41,371 nucleotides of DNA. It comes from an uncultured Dialister sp. GTDB lineage: Bacteria; Bacillota; Negativicutes; Veillonellales; Dialisteraceae. Of the stretch, positions 25,171 through 33,385 are shown piece after piece (position 1 is the first letter of the stretch; each line of letters starts with the position of its first letter). Location of the stretch: NCBI RefSeq assembly GCF_900538805.1, contig NZ_UPZP01000008.1, positions 1-41,371 of the forward strand. The letters are read 5' to 3'. The translations under genes and the position numbers were made by a program. Below the pieces are notes generated by a model. It worked only from the letters and a program-made list of their open reading frames with translations. It made no database searches and was not told the origin of the DNA.

Positions 25171-25300
25171 TTTGATTTGATATGTACAGAAAAAGAAAGC
25201 AGGCTGCTGTAAAAAATAGTATAATAAAGAAAATGACCGGCTGCTATGTGACGGTCATTCGGCATGCGTTTCCTTAGCTTACATGAAGCGCATGGGAAAA

Positions 25301-25466
25301 GTCGCTTCCCTCACGGGAAGCGTGGATTGAAATCCAGGTTATAGAAGCGCAGGCTGTCTGCGTCTTGTCGCTTCCCTCACGGGAAGCGTGGATTGAAATG
25401 ATGTAGCAAATGGCAATCCCAATGGCGATTCCGATTGCCACCCTTGCGGGAAACCGTGAGGAGCAG
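25301..25466 (+). CRISPR. Remnant array of type I-C style repeats
   Basis: Two identical 33-bp repeats (25301-25333, 25367-25399), GTCGCTTCCC at one end and GTGGATTGAAAT at the other, with a CCC...GGG hairpin as in type I-C repeats. A 33-bp spacer separates them. A 34-bp second spacer (25400-25433) leads to a degenerate repeat at 25434-25466 that keeps the CCC.TTGCGGGAA core. AT-rich DNA with TATAAT (25220-25225) and an ATGACCG/CGGTCAT hairpin precede the array. No type I cas gene is in the window. Confidence 0.85.
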
Positions 25467-25538
25467 AAACTTCCTGAAACTCTAAAAGCAGGTCACTGCC
25501 ACAGGAGATTCAGGAAGTTTTTTGTGCGTTCAGGGGAC
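25467..25538 (+). terminator. Large stem-loop with T run, copy 2
   Basis: AAACTTCCTGAA pairs with TTCAGGAAGTTT across a loop of about 30 bases, followed by TTTGTGCGTTCAGGGGACT. The outer arms match copy 1 but the loop differs. It abuts the degenerate last repeat of the type I-C style array. Confidence 0.5.
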
Positions 25539-25805
25539 TCCTCTGTATATGGAAAGGAGATAGATCAGGCTGCCGATTTCTTCTGCAGATGAGGATTATA
25601 GGAATTCCTTTTATCCGTAAGATTAATTTTTGATAAAAATTCAGGATTTTTTTGCGGAGCGACAGAGTGTGTCATGCCTCTGAGTATAATAGAAGTAGAA
25701 GGTAACATGCTTTAGGTAGAAGGCGTAGACCGGTCACTCATGATATAATGAGTTTAATGATAAAATGAGTTCATAGGAAATCCTTTTTATATTATTGGAG
25801 AAGGG

Positions 25806-25928
25806 ATGATTATGATGATGGACAGGACAGCAGGGAAGGCGGCAGAAGAGGCTTTTTCAGGCTCTGTTATTTCATGTCTTTTGGGATATGAGATAATGGA
25901 GCCTTTTGTTGTGCGTATATCCGGGTAA
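25806..25928 (+). CDS. Candidate 40-residue ORF beside tracrRNA
   Basis: ATG 25806 follows GGAG by 5 bases; the frame runs 40 codons to TAA at 25926, beginning MIMMMDRTAGKAAEEAF and ending PFVVRISG. Two TATAAT boxes lie upstream (25685-25690, 25744-25749) without good -35 boxes. The end meets the tracrRNA terminator on the other strand. Nothing recognisable; it may be chance. Confidence 0.3.
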   Translation: MIMMMDRTAGKAAEEAFSGSVISCLLGYEIMEPFVVRISG

Positions 25929-25929
25929 A

Positions 25930-26045
25930 TAAAAAGAACCCCCGAAGGAGTTCTTTTATCCACACACTGTGGGGTCACCGAAGTGACGATTTGAATGAAT
26001 TTTTATTTGAACTTGTGTTGTGATCGGATAGTGGTAAGTTATCCT
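25930..26045 (-). ncRNA. tracrRNA of the type II-A system
   Basis: On the minus strand the anti-repeat (about 26040-26005) reads AACTTACCACTATCC, then GATCACAACACAAGTTCAAAT. Its CACAACA and TTCAAAT boxes pair with TGTTGTG and GTTTGA of the CRISPR repeat around an internal bulge, just as in the SpCas9 duplex. Downstream are a GTCAC-TTCG-GTGAC hairpin (25974-25987), a CCACA/TGTGG hairpin and a terminator with AGAACTCC/GGGGGTTCT arms and five T (25933-25957). It is divergent from cas9. Confidence 0.92.
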
Positions 26046-26062
26046 GATACTTACAGGATACT
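26040..26062. promoter_or_regulatory. Palindrome between tracrRNA and cas9
   Basis: TATCCTG-atactta-CAGGATA sits between the two divergent transcription units, where their promoters should lie. It could be an operator or a 5' hairpin; no clear -35/-10 pair is visible on either strand. Confidence 0.4.
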
Positions 26063-26115
26063 CCAATTCAGGGAGGGTGTCAATGATGAAAGAATAAAAA
26101 AATTATTTTGTTGGT

Positions 26116-29100
26116 TTGGATATGGGAACAACTTCCGTAGGATGGGCGGCAACGGATGAAAATTATGAAATCATCAAGAAAAATGGAAAGGCTCTCTGGG
26201 GTATCCGCCTTTTTGAAGAGGCACAGACGGCAGCAGAGAGAAGAATGCATAGAATTTCCCGCAGGAGAATCGAACGAAGGTCCCGCCGCATTGATTTGCT
26301 GCAGGAATTGTTTGCCCAGGAAATCTGTAAAAAGTATCCGGGATTTTATGAAAGGCTGAATGAAAGCGGCCTGTATGAGGAAGACAAGAAGGTCCATCAG
26401 AAAAACAGCCTTTTCAATGATGTTGATTTTGATGATAAGGCATATTACAAGGAATATCCGACCATCTATCATCTTCGGTATGATTTGATGACAAAGGACA
26501 GGCCCTTTGATGTGCGGCTGGTTTATCTGGCTGTCCATCATATTCTGAAACATCGGGGTCATTTCTTGTTTGACAATTTCCGGATCGATGAAAATGGAGC
26601 TTCCGGATTTGATGAAAGTTTTGCTGCCTTCGGGAATGCGCTGTACCGGATTCGAGGGATTTCCCTGGATGTACGCGGGACTGATACGGTAAAAGATATT
26701 TTCAGAAATAAAAAACTGGGAGTGAAAGAAAAGGCGAAAGCCCTGCTGCAGGCGCTGGGAAAAGAGAAAGAAAAAGACTTCAAAGCCATGATGACTTTGG
26801 CTGCGGGCGGTACTGCGCTGCTCAGTGATATATTGGGCGAAGAAGGGCTGAAGGGTTTTGAGAAAAATAAAGTAAGTTTTTCCAGTGCCCAGTTTGAAGA
26901 AAACGAGCCGGACATTATGGCAGAACTGGGAGACCGCTATGATCTCATTGCAGCTCTCCACGGGCTTTATAATTGGTCACTTCTGGCGGAGCTTATGGGA
27001 AATTACCGGTATATTTCAGAAGCCAAAAAAGCCATTTATAATAAGCATAAAGAAGATTTAGAAGTATTAAAACGGGTGCTCAAGCAGAATCCGGCTGTCT
27101 ACGCCAAAATTTTTAAAGAGCCCGGCAGCAAGTCCAATAAAAATTACAGTGCCTATGTGGGAGTATGTAAAGTCAAAGGGAAAAAGGCGGCCATTGATAA
27201 ATGCAGCTATGAGGATTTCGCCAAAACGCTGAAATCCTGCCTGAAGGATCTGCCGGACAGCAAAGATACGGAATATATCAGCCGGGAACTGGAGCAGGGA
27301 ACGTTCCTTCCCAAGTCCGTGACTAAGGAAAACGGTGTTATCCCCTACCAGCTGCATTTACAGGAATTGAAGAAAATTCTTGCCAATGCGGAGAAGTACC
27401 TTCCGTTCTTAAAAATTAAGGATGCCTATGGCACAGTGTCTGACAAGATTATCAGTCTCTTTACTTTCCGCATTCCTTATTATGTGGGGCCGGTAAATGA
27501 GCATGCGAACAGCTGTTGGGCAGTGAAAAAGGATAAGAAGGGAAAAGTATATCCCTGGAATTTCAGTGAAAGAATCGATGTGGAAAAATCGGCGGAAGGT
27601 TTCATCCGTAATCTGACCAATAAATGTACCTATCTCATCGGTGAAGATGTGCTGCCGAAAAACTCCCTGCTCTATTCTGAGTTCACAGTCCTTAATGAAT
27701 TGAATAATGTAAGAATCGGGGAAAATGCGCAGAAACTGTCTCCGGAACTGAAAGAAAAGGTATTGGAAAATCTTTTCAAGAAACACAAGCATGTGAGCAG
27801 AAGAAAATTTATTAACTATCTTGTGACAGAAGGCATAGATAAAAAAGAAGCAGAATCCATTTCCGGACTGGACGGGGACTTCAAGAGCAGCCTTTCTTCC
27901 CTGATTGACCTGACAAATATTTTGGGTAATGATTTCAGTCGGGAAGACGGGGAGCAGATGATTAAGGATATCACCATATTCGGAGGAGACAGGAAAATGC
28001 TTAAGTCCCGCCTTCACCGTGAATTTCCCTATCTGACTCCGGAGCAGCTGACCCGGTTAATACATCTTTCCTATCAGGGATGGGGAAGGCTGTCCAAAGA
28101 ATTACTGGTCAACCTTCTGCCGACGGAAAAATCTACTGGTGAAGTCCTGGTGGATAAAGGGTCTGGAGAGGTGTTGAATATCATTTCCGCCATGGAACAG
28201 ACCTCCTATAACCTGATGGAACTTTTAAGCAGCCGTTTCGGTTATGCAAAGGCCATTGAAGAGAGAAATCGGGAAAAAGAAGGCAATGGGACCATCAGTT
28301 ACCAGGATGTAGAGGATATGTATATCTCTCCGGCAGTGAAAAGGCCGCTCTGGCAGGCACTGAAAATCGTCCGGGAAATCGTAAAGATTCTGGGAAAAGA
28401 GCCTTCGAAAATCTTTATCGAAATGGCCAGGGAAAATGGAGAGAAAGGCAAAAGGACGATTTCCAGAAAAGCACGCCTCCAGGAGCTTTATAAGAAGTGC
28501 AGGGATGATTCCAGAGACTGGGCAAAAGAACTGGCAGAAAAGCCGGAAGAAGATTTCCGAAGCGACCGGCTCTATCTTTACTATACCCAGATGGGCCGCT
28601 CCATGTACACAGGGAAACCCATCGACATGAATCAGCTCTTTGACCGGAATGTATATGACATAGACCATATTTATCCCCAGTCCCTGAGCGGCGATGACAG
28701 CCTGGACAACCGGGTACTGGTGGAAAAAACGGTGAATGCGAAGAAAGGAGATACCTATCCTCTGGGAAGCGCCCTGGACGGATGCCATATCGGCGGGCAG
28801 ATTCATATCCAGGATATCCAGAAGGAAATGAGACCCTTCTGGCGGATGCTTCTTGAAAAAGAATTGATTTCCAAAGAGAAATATAACCGCCTCTCCAGAA
28901 CCACACCGCTGACGGATACGGAAAAGGCGGCCTTCATCGGTCGGCAGCTGGTGGAAACCAGGCAGAGCACGAAGGCCTGTGCAGAACTTTTGAGCAAAGC
29001 CTACCCGGAGGCCCGGATTGTCTATACCAAGGCGGGCAATGCGTCCCGCTTCCGGCAGTATGGCGGCTTCATCAAGGTGCGCGACATGAACGACTACCAC

Positions 29101-30228
29101 CACGCCAAAGATGCCTATCTGAATATTGTGGTAGGAAATGTTTTCGATACCCGGTTCACCGCCAATCCCCTCCATTTCCTGAAAGGAAATCATCCGGTGT
29201 ACAGCTTGAACACAGAAGCTCTGTATGGTCATAAGGTCAGCCGCAGCGGTGTGGATGCATGGATTCCACCTGAAAAGGACGATGAAGGACATATCATGGC
29301 CGGTCATGAAGGTACCATGGGGACTGTACGGAAATGGATGAGAAAGAACAATATCCTCTTTACAAGGATGCCCCTTGAGGGTAAAGGTGGACTCTTTGAC
29401 CAGACCATCATGAAAAAAGGAAAAGGACAGGTGCCCCTTAAGGGAGATTCGCCGGTGTCGGATATAGAGAAATACGGCGGATATAATAAGGCGTCTGCGG
29501 CTTACTTTGTGTTAACTAAGTCAAAATTGGATGAAGATACTGTGTATACACTGGAAACAATTCCATTAATTTTAAAAGCGAAGATGCAGACAAATAAAGA
29601 TCAGGAAGTTTATATACAGGAGCAGTGGGAAAAGAATGGGAAAAAGATGAGAAATCCAACTGTCTGCCTTAGGCATATATCGATACAATCTCTCCTTGAA
29701 ATTAATGGATTTAAAGCGCACCTTTCCGGAAAAAATGGCAGGACATTTTTGTTAAGAAATGCAGAACAGCTTTGTATGAATGATGATGATGCGGCCGTTT
29801 TAAAAAGAATTCTTAAATTTAATGAGAGAGCAAACTTATCCAAAAAAGGTACGGCGCTTTCTATTAATCCCTTTGACAATATACAAGAAGACGACGTAAA
29901 TCGGTTATATCATATATTTGAAGATAAGCTGACGAATCAGGTGTATAAAGTCAAACTGAGTAAGCAGGCAGCTGTACTGAAAAAGGGGGAAAAAGCATTC
30001 AACGCACTCACCCTGGAACAGAAATGCAAACTGATTGGCGAGATCCTGCACTTATGCCAGTGTAATGTTGTAAATGCTGACTTACAGTTAATTGGTGGAG
30101 CTAAAAATGCAGGTGCCTTAACTATGAATACGCAGATTTATCCAAAGGACCATGTCTACCTGATAGAACAGTCCGTCGCCGGATTCTTTGAAAAGCGCAT
30201 CTTACTGGCGCCTTATGGTGAAAAATGA
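26116..30228 (+). CDS. cas9: Cas9 endonuclease, type II-A, with a stop codon near the normal start
   Basis: Dual-RNA-guided DNA endonuclease, about 1370 residues, SpCas9-sized. Numbered from TTG 26116: RuvC-I Asp2 in MDMGTTSVGW, Arg-rich bridge helix about 42-62, RuvC-II Glu769 in FIEMARE, HNH with Asp850, His851 and Asn874, RuvC-III His995-His996 and Asp999 in YHHAKDAYLN. All nuclease residues are present. The expected start is ATG 26083/26086 behind GGGAGG, but it reads ATG ATG AAA GAA TAA; after the TAA the frame goes on KNYFVGLDMGTTSVGW, the normal Cas9 N-terminus. Translation would need read-through or restart at TTG 26116, which has no ribosome site. The 3' end overlaps cas1 by four bases. 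Confidence 0.93.
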   Translation: MDMGTTSVGWAATDENYEIIKKNGKALWGIRLFEEAQTAAERRMHRISRRRIERRSRRIDLLQELFAQEICKKYPGFYERLNESGLYEEDKKVHQKNSLFNDVDFDDKAYYKEYPTIYHLRYDLMTKDRPFDVRLVYLAVHHILKHRGHFLFDNFRIDENGASGFDESFAAFGNALYRIRGISLDVRGTDTVKDIFRNKKLGVKEKAKALLQALGKEKEKDFKAMMTLAAGGTALLSDILGEEGLKGFEKNKVSFSSAQFEENEPDIMAELGDRYDLIAALHGLYNWSLLAELMGNYRYISEAKKAIYNKHKEDLEVLKRVLKQNPAVYAKIFKEPGSKSNKNYSAYVGVCKVKGKKAAIDKCSYEDFAKTLKSCLKDLPDSKDTEYISRELEQGTFLPKSVTKENGVIPYQLHLQELKKILANAEKYLPFLKIKDAYGTVSDKIISLFTFRIPYYVGPVNEHANSCWAVKKDKKGKVYPWNFSERIDVEKSAEGFIRNLTNKCTYLIGEDVLPKNSLLYSEFTVLNELNNVRIGENAQKLSPELKEKVLENLFKKHKHVSRRKFINYLVTEGIDKKEAESISGLDGDFKSSLSSLIDLTNILGNDFSREDGEQMIKDITIFGGDRKMLKSRLHREFPYLTPEQLTRLIHLSYQGWGRLSKELLVNLLPTEKSTGEVLVDKGSGEVLNIISAMEQTSYNLMELLSSRFGYAKAIEERNREKEGNGTISYQDVEDMYISPAVKRPLWQALKIVREIVKILGKEPSKIFIEMARENGEKGKRTISRKARLQELYKKCRDDSRDWAKELAEKPEEDFRSDRLYLYYTQMGRSMYTGKPIDMNQLFDRNVYDIDHIYPQSLSGDDSLDNRVLVEKTVNAKKGDTYPLGSALDGCHIGGQIHIQDIQKEMRPFWRMLLEKELISKEKYNRLSRTTPLTDTEKAAFIGRQLVETRQSTKACAELLSKAYPEARIVYTKAGNASRFRQYGGFIKVRDMNDYHHAKDAYLNIVVGNVFDTRFTANPLHFLKGNHPVYSLNTEALYGHKVSRSGVDAWIPPEKDDEGHIMAGHEGTMGTVRKWMRKNNILFTRMPLEGKGGLFDQTIMKKGKGQVPLKGDSPVSDIEKYGGYNKASAAYFVLTKSKLDEDTVYTLETIPLILKAKMQTNKDQEVYIQEQWEKNGKKMRNPTVCLRHISIQSLLEINGFKAHLSGKNGRTFLLRNAEQLCMNDDDAAVLKRILKFNERANLSKKGTALSINPFDNIQEDDVNRLYHIFEDKLTNQVYKVKLSKQAAVLKKGEKAFNALTLEQKCKLIGEILHLCQCNVVNADLQLIGGAKNAGALTMNTQIYPKDHVYLIEQSVAGFFEKRILLAPYGEK

Positions 30229-31109
30229 GCTGGCGCACAGTGGTCCTGGCCAACCGGGCCAAGGTGGAATACAGCATGGGGTACATGGTTATCCGCGAAA
30301 AAGAGGTACACCGGATTTTTATGGATGAAATCGGCACTATTCTGATAGCCACTCCGGCGGCCGCTTTTACGGGCGTATGGGTAAGCGAATGCCTGAAGCG
30401 GAAAATCAAGATTATCTTTTGCGATGAAAAGCGGAATCCGGCAGGAGAAGTGCTGCCCTACTGCGGCAGCCATGACTCCAGCCGTCAGATTCGATCCCAG
30501 ATTCATTGGGAAGAAGGAACAAAGGCCCGGATATGGCAATCCATCATCAAAGAAAAAATCAGGAACCAGGCCCAGGTGCTTGAGGAGTATGACCATGAAA
30601 AAGAAGCAGCCATGCTGCAGGCCTACAGGGATGATGTGGAGGACGGAGACAGTACCAATCGGGAAGGCCATGCGGCCAAGGTGTACTTCAATGCCCTCTG
30701 GGGCAGGGAATTTTCCCGCCGCGAACCGTCTACGGTGAATGGAGCCCTTAATTATGGATATGCCATCATCCTTTCCGCCTGCAATAGAGAAGCAGCGGCA
30801 TCAGGATATATGACCCAGCTGGGCCTGTTTCATGACAATATATTCAATCCATACAATCTGGGCAGTGATTTGATGGAGCCCTTTCGGCCCCTGGTAGACA
30901 GGATGGTGCTATCTATGAAATTGGAAGATCAGCTCACACCGGAAAATAAAAAGAATCTGGTCAATCTATTGAACCGGAAGGTCGTCATACAGGACCGGCT
31001 TACTACCGTCACGCAGGCCATCGGTATTTACAGCCGCAGTGTATTCCGGGCCATGGAAGAAAAAGACCCGGCAGGCATTGCCTTTTATCGGCTGCCCGAT
31101 GAAGGGTAG
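30225..31109 (+). CDS. cas1: CRISPR integrase Cas1, type II
   Basis: Spacer integrase of 294 residues. The N-terminal beta domain (WRTVVLANRAKVEYSMGYMVI) and the alpha-helical catalytic part are present, with metal ligands Glu in TNREGHAAKVYF, His in GLFHDNIFNPYNLGSDL and the Glu/Asp in DLMEPFRPLVD. It forms the Cas1-Cas2 complex that inserts new spacers at the leader end. The start overlaps the cas9 stop (ATGA), giving tight coupling. Order cas9-cas1-cas2-csn2 is that of type II-A. Confidence 0.96.
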   Translation: MSWRTVVLANRAKVEYSMGYMVIREKEVHRIFMDEIGTILIATPAAAFTGVWVSECLKRKIKIIFCDEKRNPAGEVLPYCGSHDSSRQIRSQIHWEEGTKARIWQSIIKEKIRNQAQVLEEYDHEKEAAMLQAYRDDVEDGDSTNREGHAAKVYFNALWGREFSRREPSTVNGALNYGYAIILSACNREAAASGYMTQLGLFHDNIFNPYNLGSDLMEPFRPLVDRMVLSMKLEDQLTPENKKNLVNLLNRKVVIQDRLTTVTQAIGIYSRSVFRAMEEKDPAGIAFYRLPDEG

Positions 31110-31113
31110 ATTT

Positions 31114-31419
31114 ATGAGAGTCATGGTGCTGTTTGACCTGCCTGTAGAAACAGCAGAAGAAAGACGGGCCTATACGGCCTTCCGAAAACAGCTGATTCGA
31201 AAAGGCTTCGTAATGATGCAGGAGTCGGTGTATACCAAAATCGTGCAGAACCCTCCGGCGGCCAGGGCGGTGATTTCTTATATCCGCTCTGTCAGCCCGA
31301 AGGCAGGGCTGATACAGGTGCTGGTGATTACAGAAAAACAATATGCCGGTATGGAGCTCATTATAGGCAAGGTGCAGAAAGAAATCATTGATACCAATGA
31401 AAAGCTGGTGATTCTATGA
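31114..31419 (+). CDS. cas2: CRISPR adaptation protein Cas2
   Basis: A 101-residue ferredoxin-fold protein, structural partner of Cas1 in spacer integration. It begins MRVMVLFDLPVETAEERR, the usual Cas2 first strand with its conserved Asp, followed by FRKQLIRKGFVMMQESVYTK. I start at ATG 31114, four bases after the cas1 stop, with GAAGGG as ribosome site inside the end of cas1; the frame is open further upstream but that part overlaps cas1. It overlaps csn2 by four bases. Confidence 0.95.
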   Translation: MRVMVLFDLPVETAEERRAYTAFRKQLIRKGFVMMQESVYTKIVQNPPAARAVISYIRSVSPKAGLIQVLVITEKQYAGMELIIGKVQKEIIDTNEKLVIL

Positions 31420-32090
31420 AACTAGTACATCCGGATTGGGAAAAACCGGTGATTCTGGATGGCACAAAGGTACCGCTCATTTCCATAGAAAATCCTCAGT
31501 GCCTATACCATACGCTGAAGGAATTGGAGGAAGAAAGCCGGACGGGAATAGGGAATTTCGTGCTCAGTCATGGTGGCAGAATCCTGGATATGAAAAAACA
31601 GTTCCTTTTTGTGCCCAGCCCCTGGGATATGGACCTGAATGCCCGCAAACTGACTACGAAACTCCTGGCCTGCCTCATCGGAAAGGCACAGGATGAAACA
31701 TATTATCGGAAATCAGAAGAACTTTGCGGTGCAGTCCAAAACTGGCTGGAAGAAATTACTACGGAAATTCCCCTGCCCGTGGCTTACGACCTGGATGTGG
31801 ACATGGAAGCCTTCTTCAAAGCCCTTCATGTCCATCTGGAAGAACAGGGTGAAAGTCTGGCAGAAAGAATGCTCACCTTCATGAAGTCCTGGGATATCCT
31901 TTGCGGTGAAACGGGTTTTGCCTTCTATGGCTTTCGGAATCTGCTGCCTTCAGAAGAAAGAAACCTCTTCTATGAAAATGCCAAAGAAGAAAATCTCAAC
32001 TTTGTTCTCATAGAAGGCCCCTGCCATGATACAATAGAGACAGAGGATCTCTTCATTATTGATAAGGATTTATGCCAAATTTTTGAATAA
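31416..32090 (+). CDS. csn2: Spacer-acquisition protein Csn2
   Basis: A 224-residue Csn2, the ring-forming double-strand DNA-end binding protein that defines subtype II-A and works with Cas1-Cas2 and Cas9 in adaptation. The N-terminal MKLVHPDWEKPVILDG, LSHGGRILDMKKQFLFVPSPWDMDLN, the long helical middle and the late LNFVLIEGPCHDTIETEDLFIIDKD match the family layout. The start overlaps the cas2 stop (ATGA). The leader and CRISPR array follow 80 bases later. Confidence 0.9.
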   Translation: MKLVHPDWEKPVILDGTKVPLISIENPQCLYHTLKELEEESRTGIGNFVLSHGGRILDMKKQFLFVPSPWDMDLNARKLTTKLLACLIGKAQDETYYRKSEELCGAVQNWLEEITTEIPLPVAYDLDVDMEAFFKALHVHLEEQGESLAERMLTFMKSWDILCGETGFAFYGFRNLLPSEERNLFYENAKEENLNFVLIEGPCHDTIETEDLFIIDKDLCQIFE

Positions 32091-32170
32091 TGATACACCG
32101 TCAAGAGTTGCGCCGCCCGGTGTAAGCGGATACACTTGCAGAGAACCGATGCATGAAAATGCAATTTGAG
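32091..32170 (+). promoter_or_regulatory. Leader of the type II-A CRISPR array
   Basis: Eighty bases between csn2 and the first repeat. The last seven bases are ATTTGAG (32164-32170), the leader-anchoring sequence known to direct polarised spacer integration in streptococcal type II-A systems. No convincing promoter is seen in the leader. Confidence 0.8.
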
Positions 32171-32932
32171 GTTTGAGAGTGTTGTGATTCTTGATAGTGG
32201 TAAAACTTCGTGAACGTGGGAAACACCATCCAGAAGGTTTGAGAGTGTTGTGATTCTTGATAGTGGTAAAACCGCTACAGACCGGCTGAAGCTGGTGGTG
32301 CCGTTTGAGAGTGTTGTGATTCTTGATAGTGGTAAAACAATCATGTAGTTCACAAGTCCCCGGTCTATGTTTGAGAGTGTTGTGATTCTTGATAGTGGTA
32401 AAACACTGAAGCTTCACGGCCTGCTTCGCGATGAGTTTGAGAGTGTTGTGATTCTTGATAGTGGTAAAACACCGAAGGCACCTGCCACACCGCGGGTCAA
32501 GTTTGAGAGTGTTGTGATTCTTGATAGTGGTAAAACATTCATAATTCTAAAATACCAATGATCTCTGTTTGAGAGTGTTGTGATTCTTGATAGTGGTAAA
32601 ACGGGCGGAAATATGGTTTTCCTGCATTGTCCGTTTGAGAGTGTTGTGATTCTTGATAGTGGTAAAACCATTAAGATAGATGTTATACCCTTTTACGTGT
32701 TTGAGAGTGTTGTGATTCTTGATAGTGGTAAAACTAAGTCAAATGGAGGTAGATCTAAATGGACGTTTGAGAGTGTTGTGATTCTTGATAGTGGTAAAAC
32801 TTCTGCCAACGTGCATAAGCAGCGTTTCGCGTTTGAGAGTGTTGTGATTCTTGATAGTGGTAAAACGCACTAATAGACTACATGCGAGATAGAGACGTTT
32901 GAGAGTGTTGTGATTCTTGATAGTGGTAAAAC
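32171..32932 (+). CRISPR. Type II-A CRISPR array, 12 repeats and 11 spacers
   Basis: Twelve identical 36-bp repeats (starting GTTTGAGAGTGTTGTG, ending GATAGTGGTAAAAC) alternate with 11 spacers, all exactly 30 bp, the usual length for this subtype. First repeat 32171-32206, last 32897-32932. The plus strand is the crRNA strand, because the 5' part of the repeat pairs with the tracrRNA anti-repeat. Even the last repeat is unchanged. No spacer matches other DNA that I could spot in this window. Confidence 0.98.
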
Positions 32933-32988
32933 CACCTTATCCGGCTGAAGCGCTATGGAGTTTTTACAAAACGGCGGCATGGACAGCA

Positions 32989-33020
32989 GTCGCTTCCCCG
33001 CGGGAAGCGTGGATTGAAAT
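32989..33020 (+). CRISPR. Solitary type I-C style repeat right of the II-A array
   Basis: Same orientation as the repeats at 25301-25399 and identical at both ends (GTCGCTTCCC, GGGAAGCGTGGATTGAAAT). It is one base shorter, with CCGCG in place of CTCACG at the loop. Confidence 0.85.
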
Positions 33021-33165
33021 TTCTGTAAACAAAAAAGAAGCGGTGGCCCCAACCATCGGCAAGCCGGTGGAGGATTTACAGGGGCCAAACGCTTCTTATA
33101 CTGTAAGTGCAGCAGATGCACTCATAGGAGGCAAGGATAGAAAAGGTAGATACTACGTCAAAGAC

Positions 33166-33198
33166 GTCGATTCCTTCGCGGGCAGCATGGATTGGAAT
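33166..33198 (+). CRISPR. Degenerate type I-C style repeat
   Basis: A 33-bp stretch, GTCGATTCCTTCGCGGG followed by CAGCATGGATTGGAAT, differs from the repeat at 25301 at six positions. It lies 145 bases after the repeat at 32989 with no clear repeat between. Confidence 0.6.
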
Positions 33199-33312
33199 GA
33201 TGGATGGTAAAGTTCTGTATCTAAAGTGAAATGTATGATGGCAGGAAAATAAAAGTGATGTATATAGGCCCGTCCCTTTGAGGGGCTGGCGGTATAAATT
33301 CCTTCATTATTA

Positions 33313-33374
33313 AGAGCCCCCATTTTACAAAAGTGCGGCATGCCGCATGTTTATAAAATGGGGGTTCTTTTTTC
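33313..33374. terminator. Large double palindrome at the island edge / ispE terminator
   Basis: CCCCCATTTTA and TAAAATGGGGG arms enclose an inner GCGGCATGCCGC palindrome. Six T follow on the plus strand (33367-33372), and the ispE stop is 12 bases beyond, so it can end transcription from both sides. Confidence 0.75.
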
Positions 33375-33385
33375 GTCGGAAAGTT

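Noticed and set aside
25787..25978. Minus-strand open frame of 63 residues
   Set aside because: It overlaps the tracrRNA hairpins and terminator, which explain the sequence better.
32070..32873. Several open frames across the CRISPR array
   Set aside because: Their 22-residue internal periodicity is the 66-bp repeat-spacer unit; not proteins.
32917..33210. Open frame of 97 residues right of the array
   Set aside because: It is built from the last II-A repeat and two I-C style repeats and has no ribosome site.
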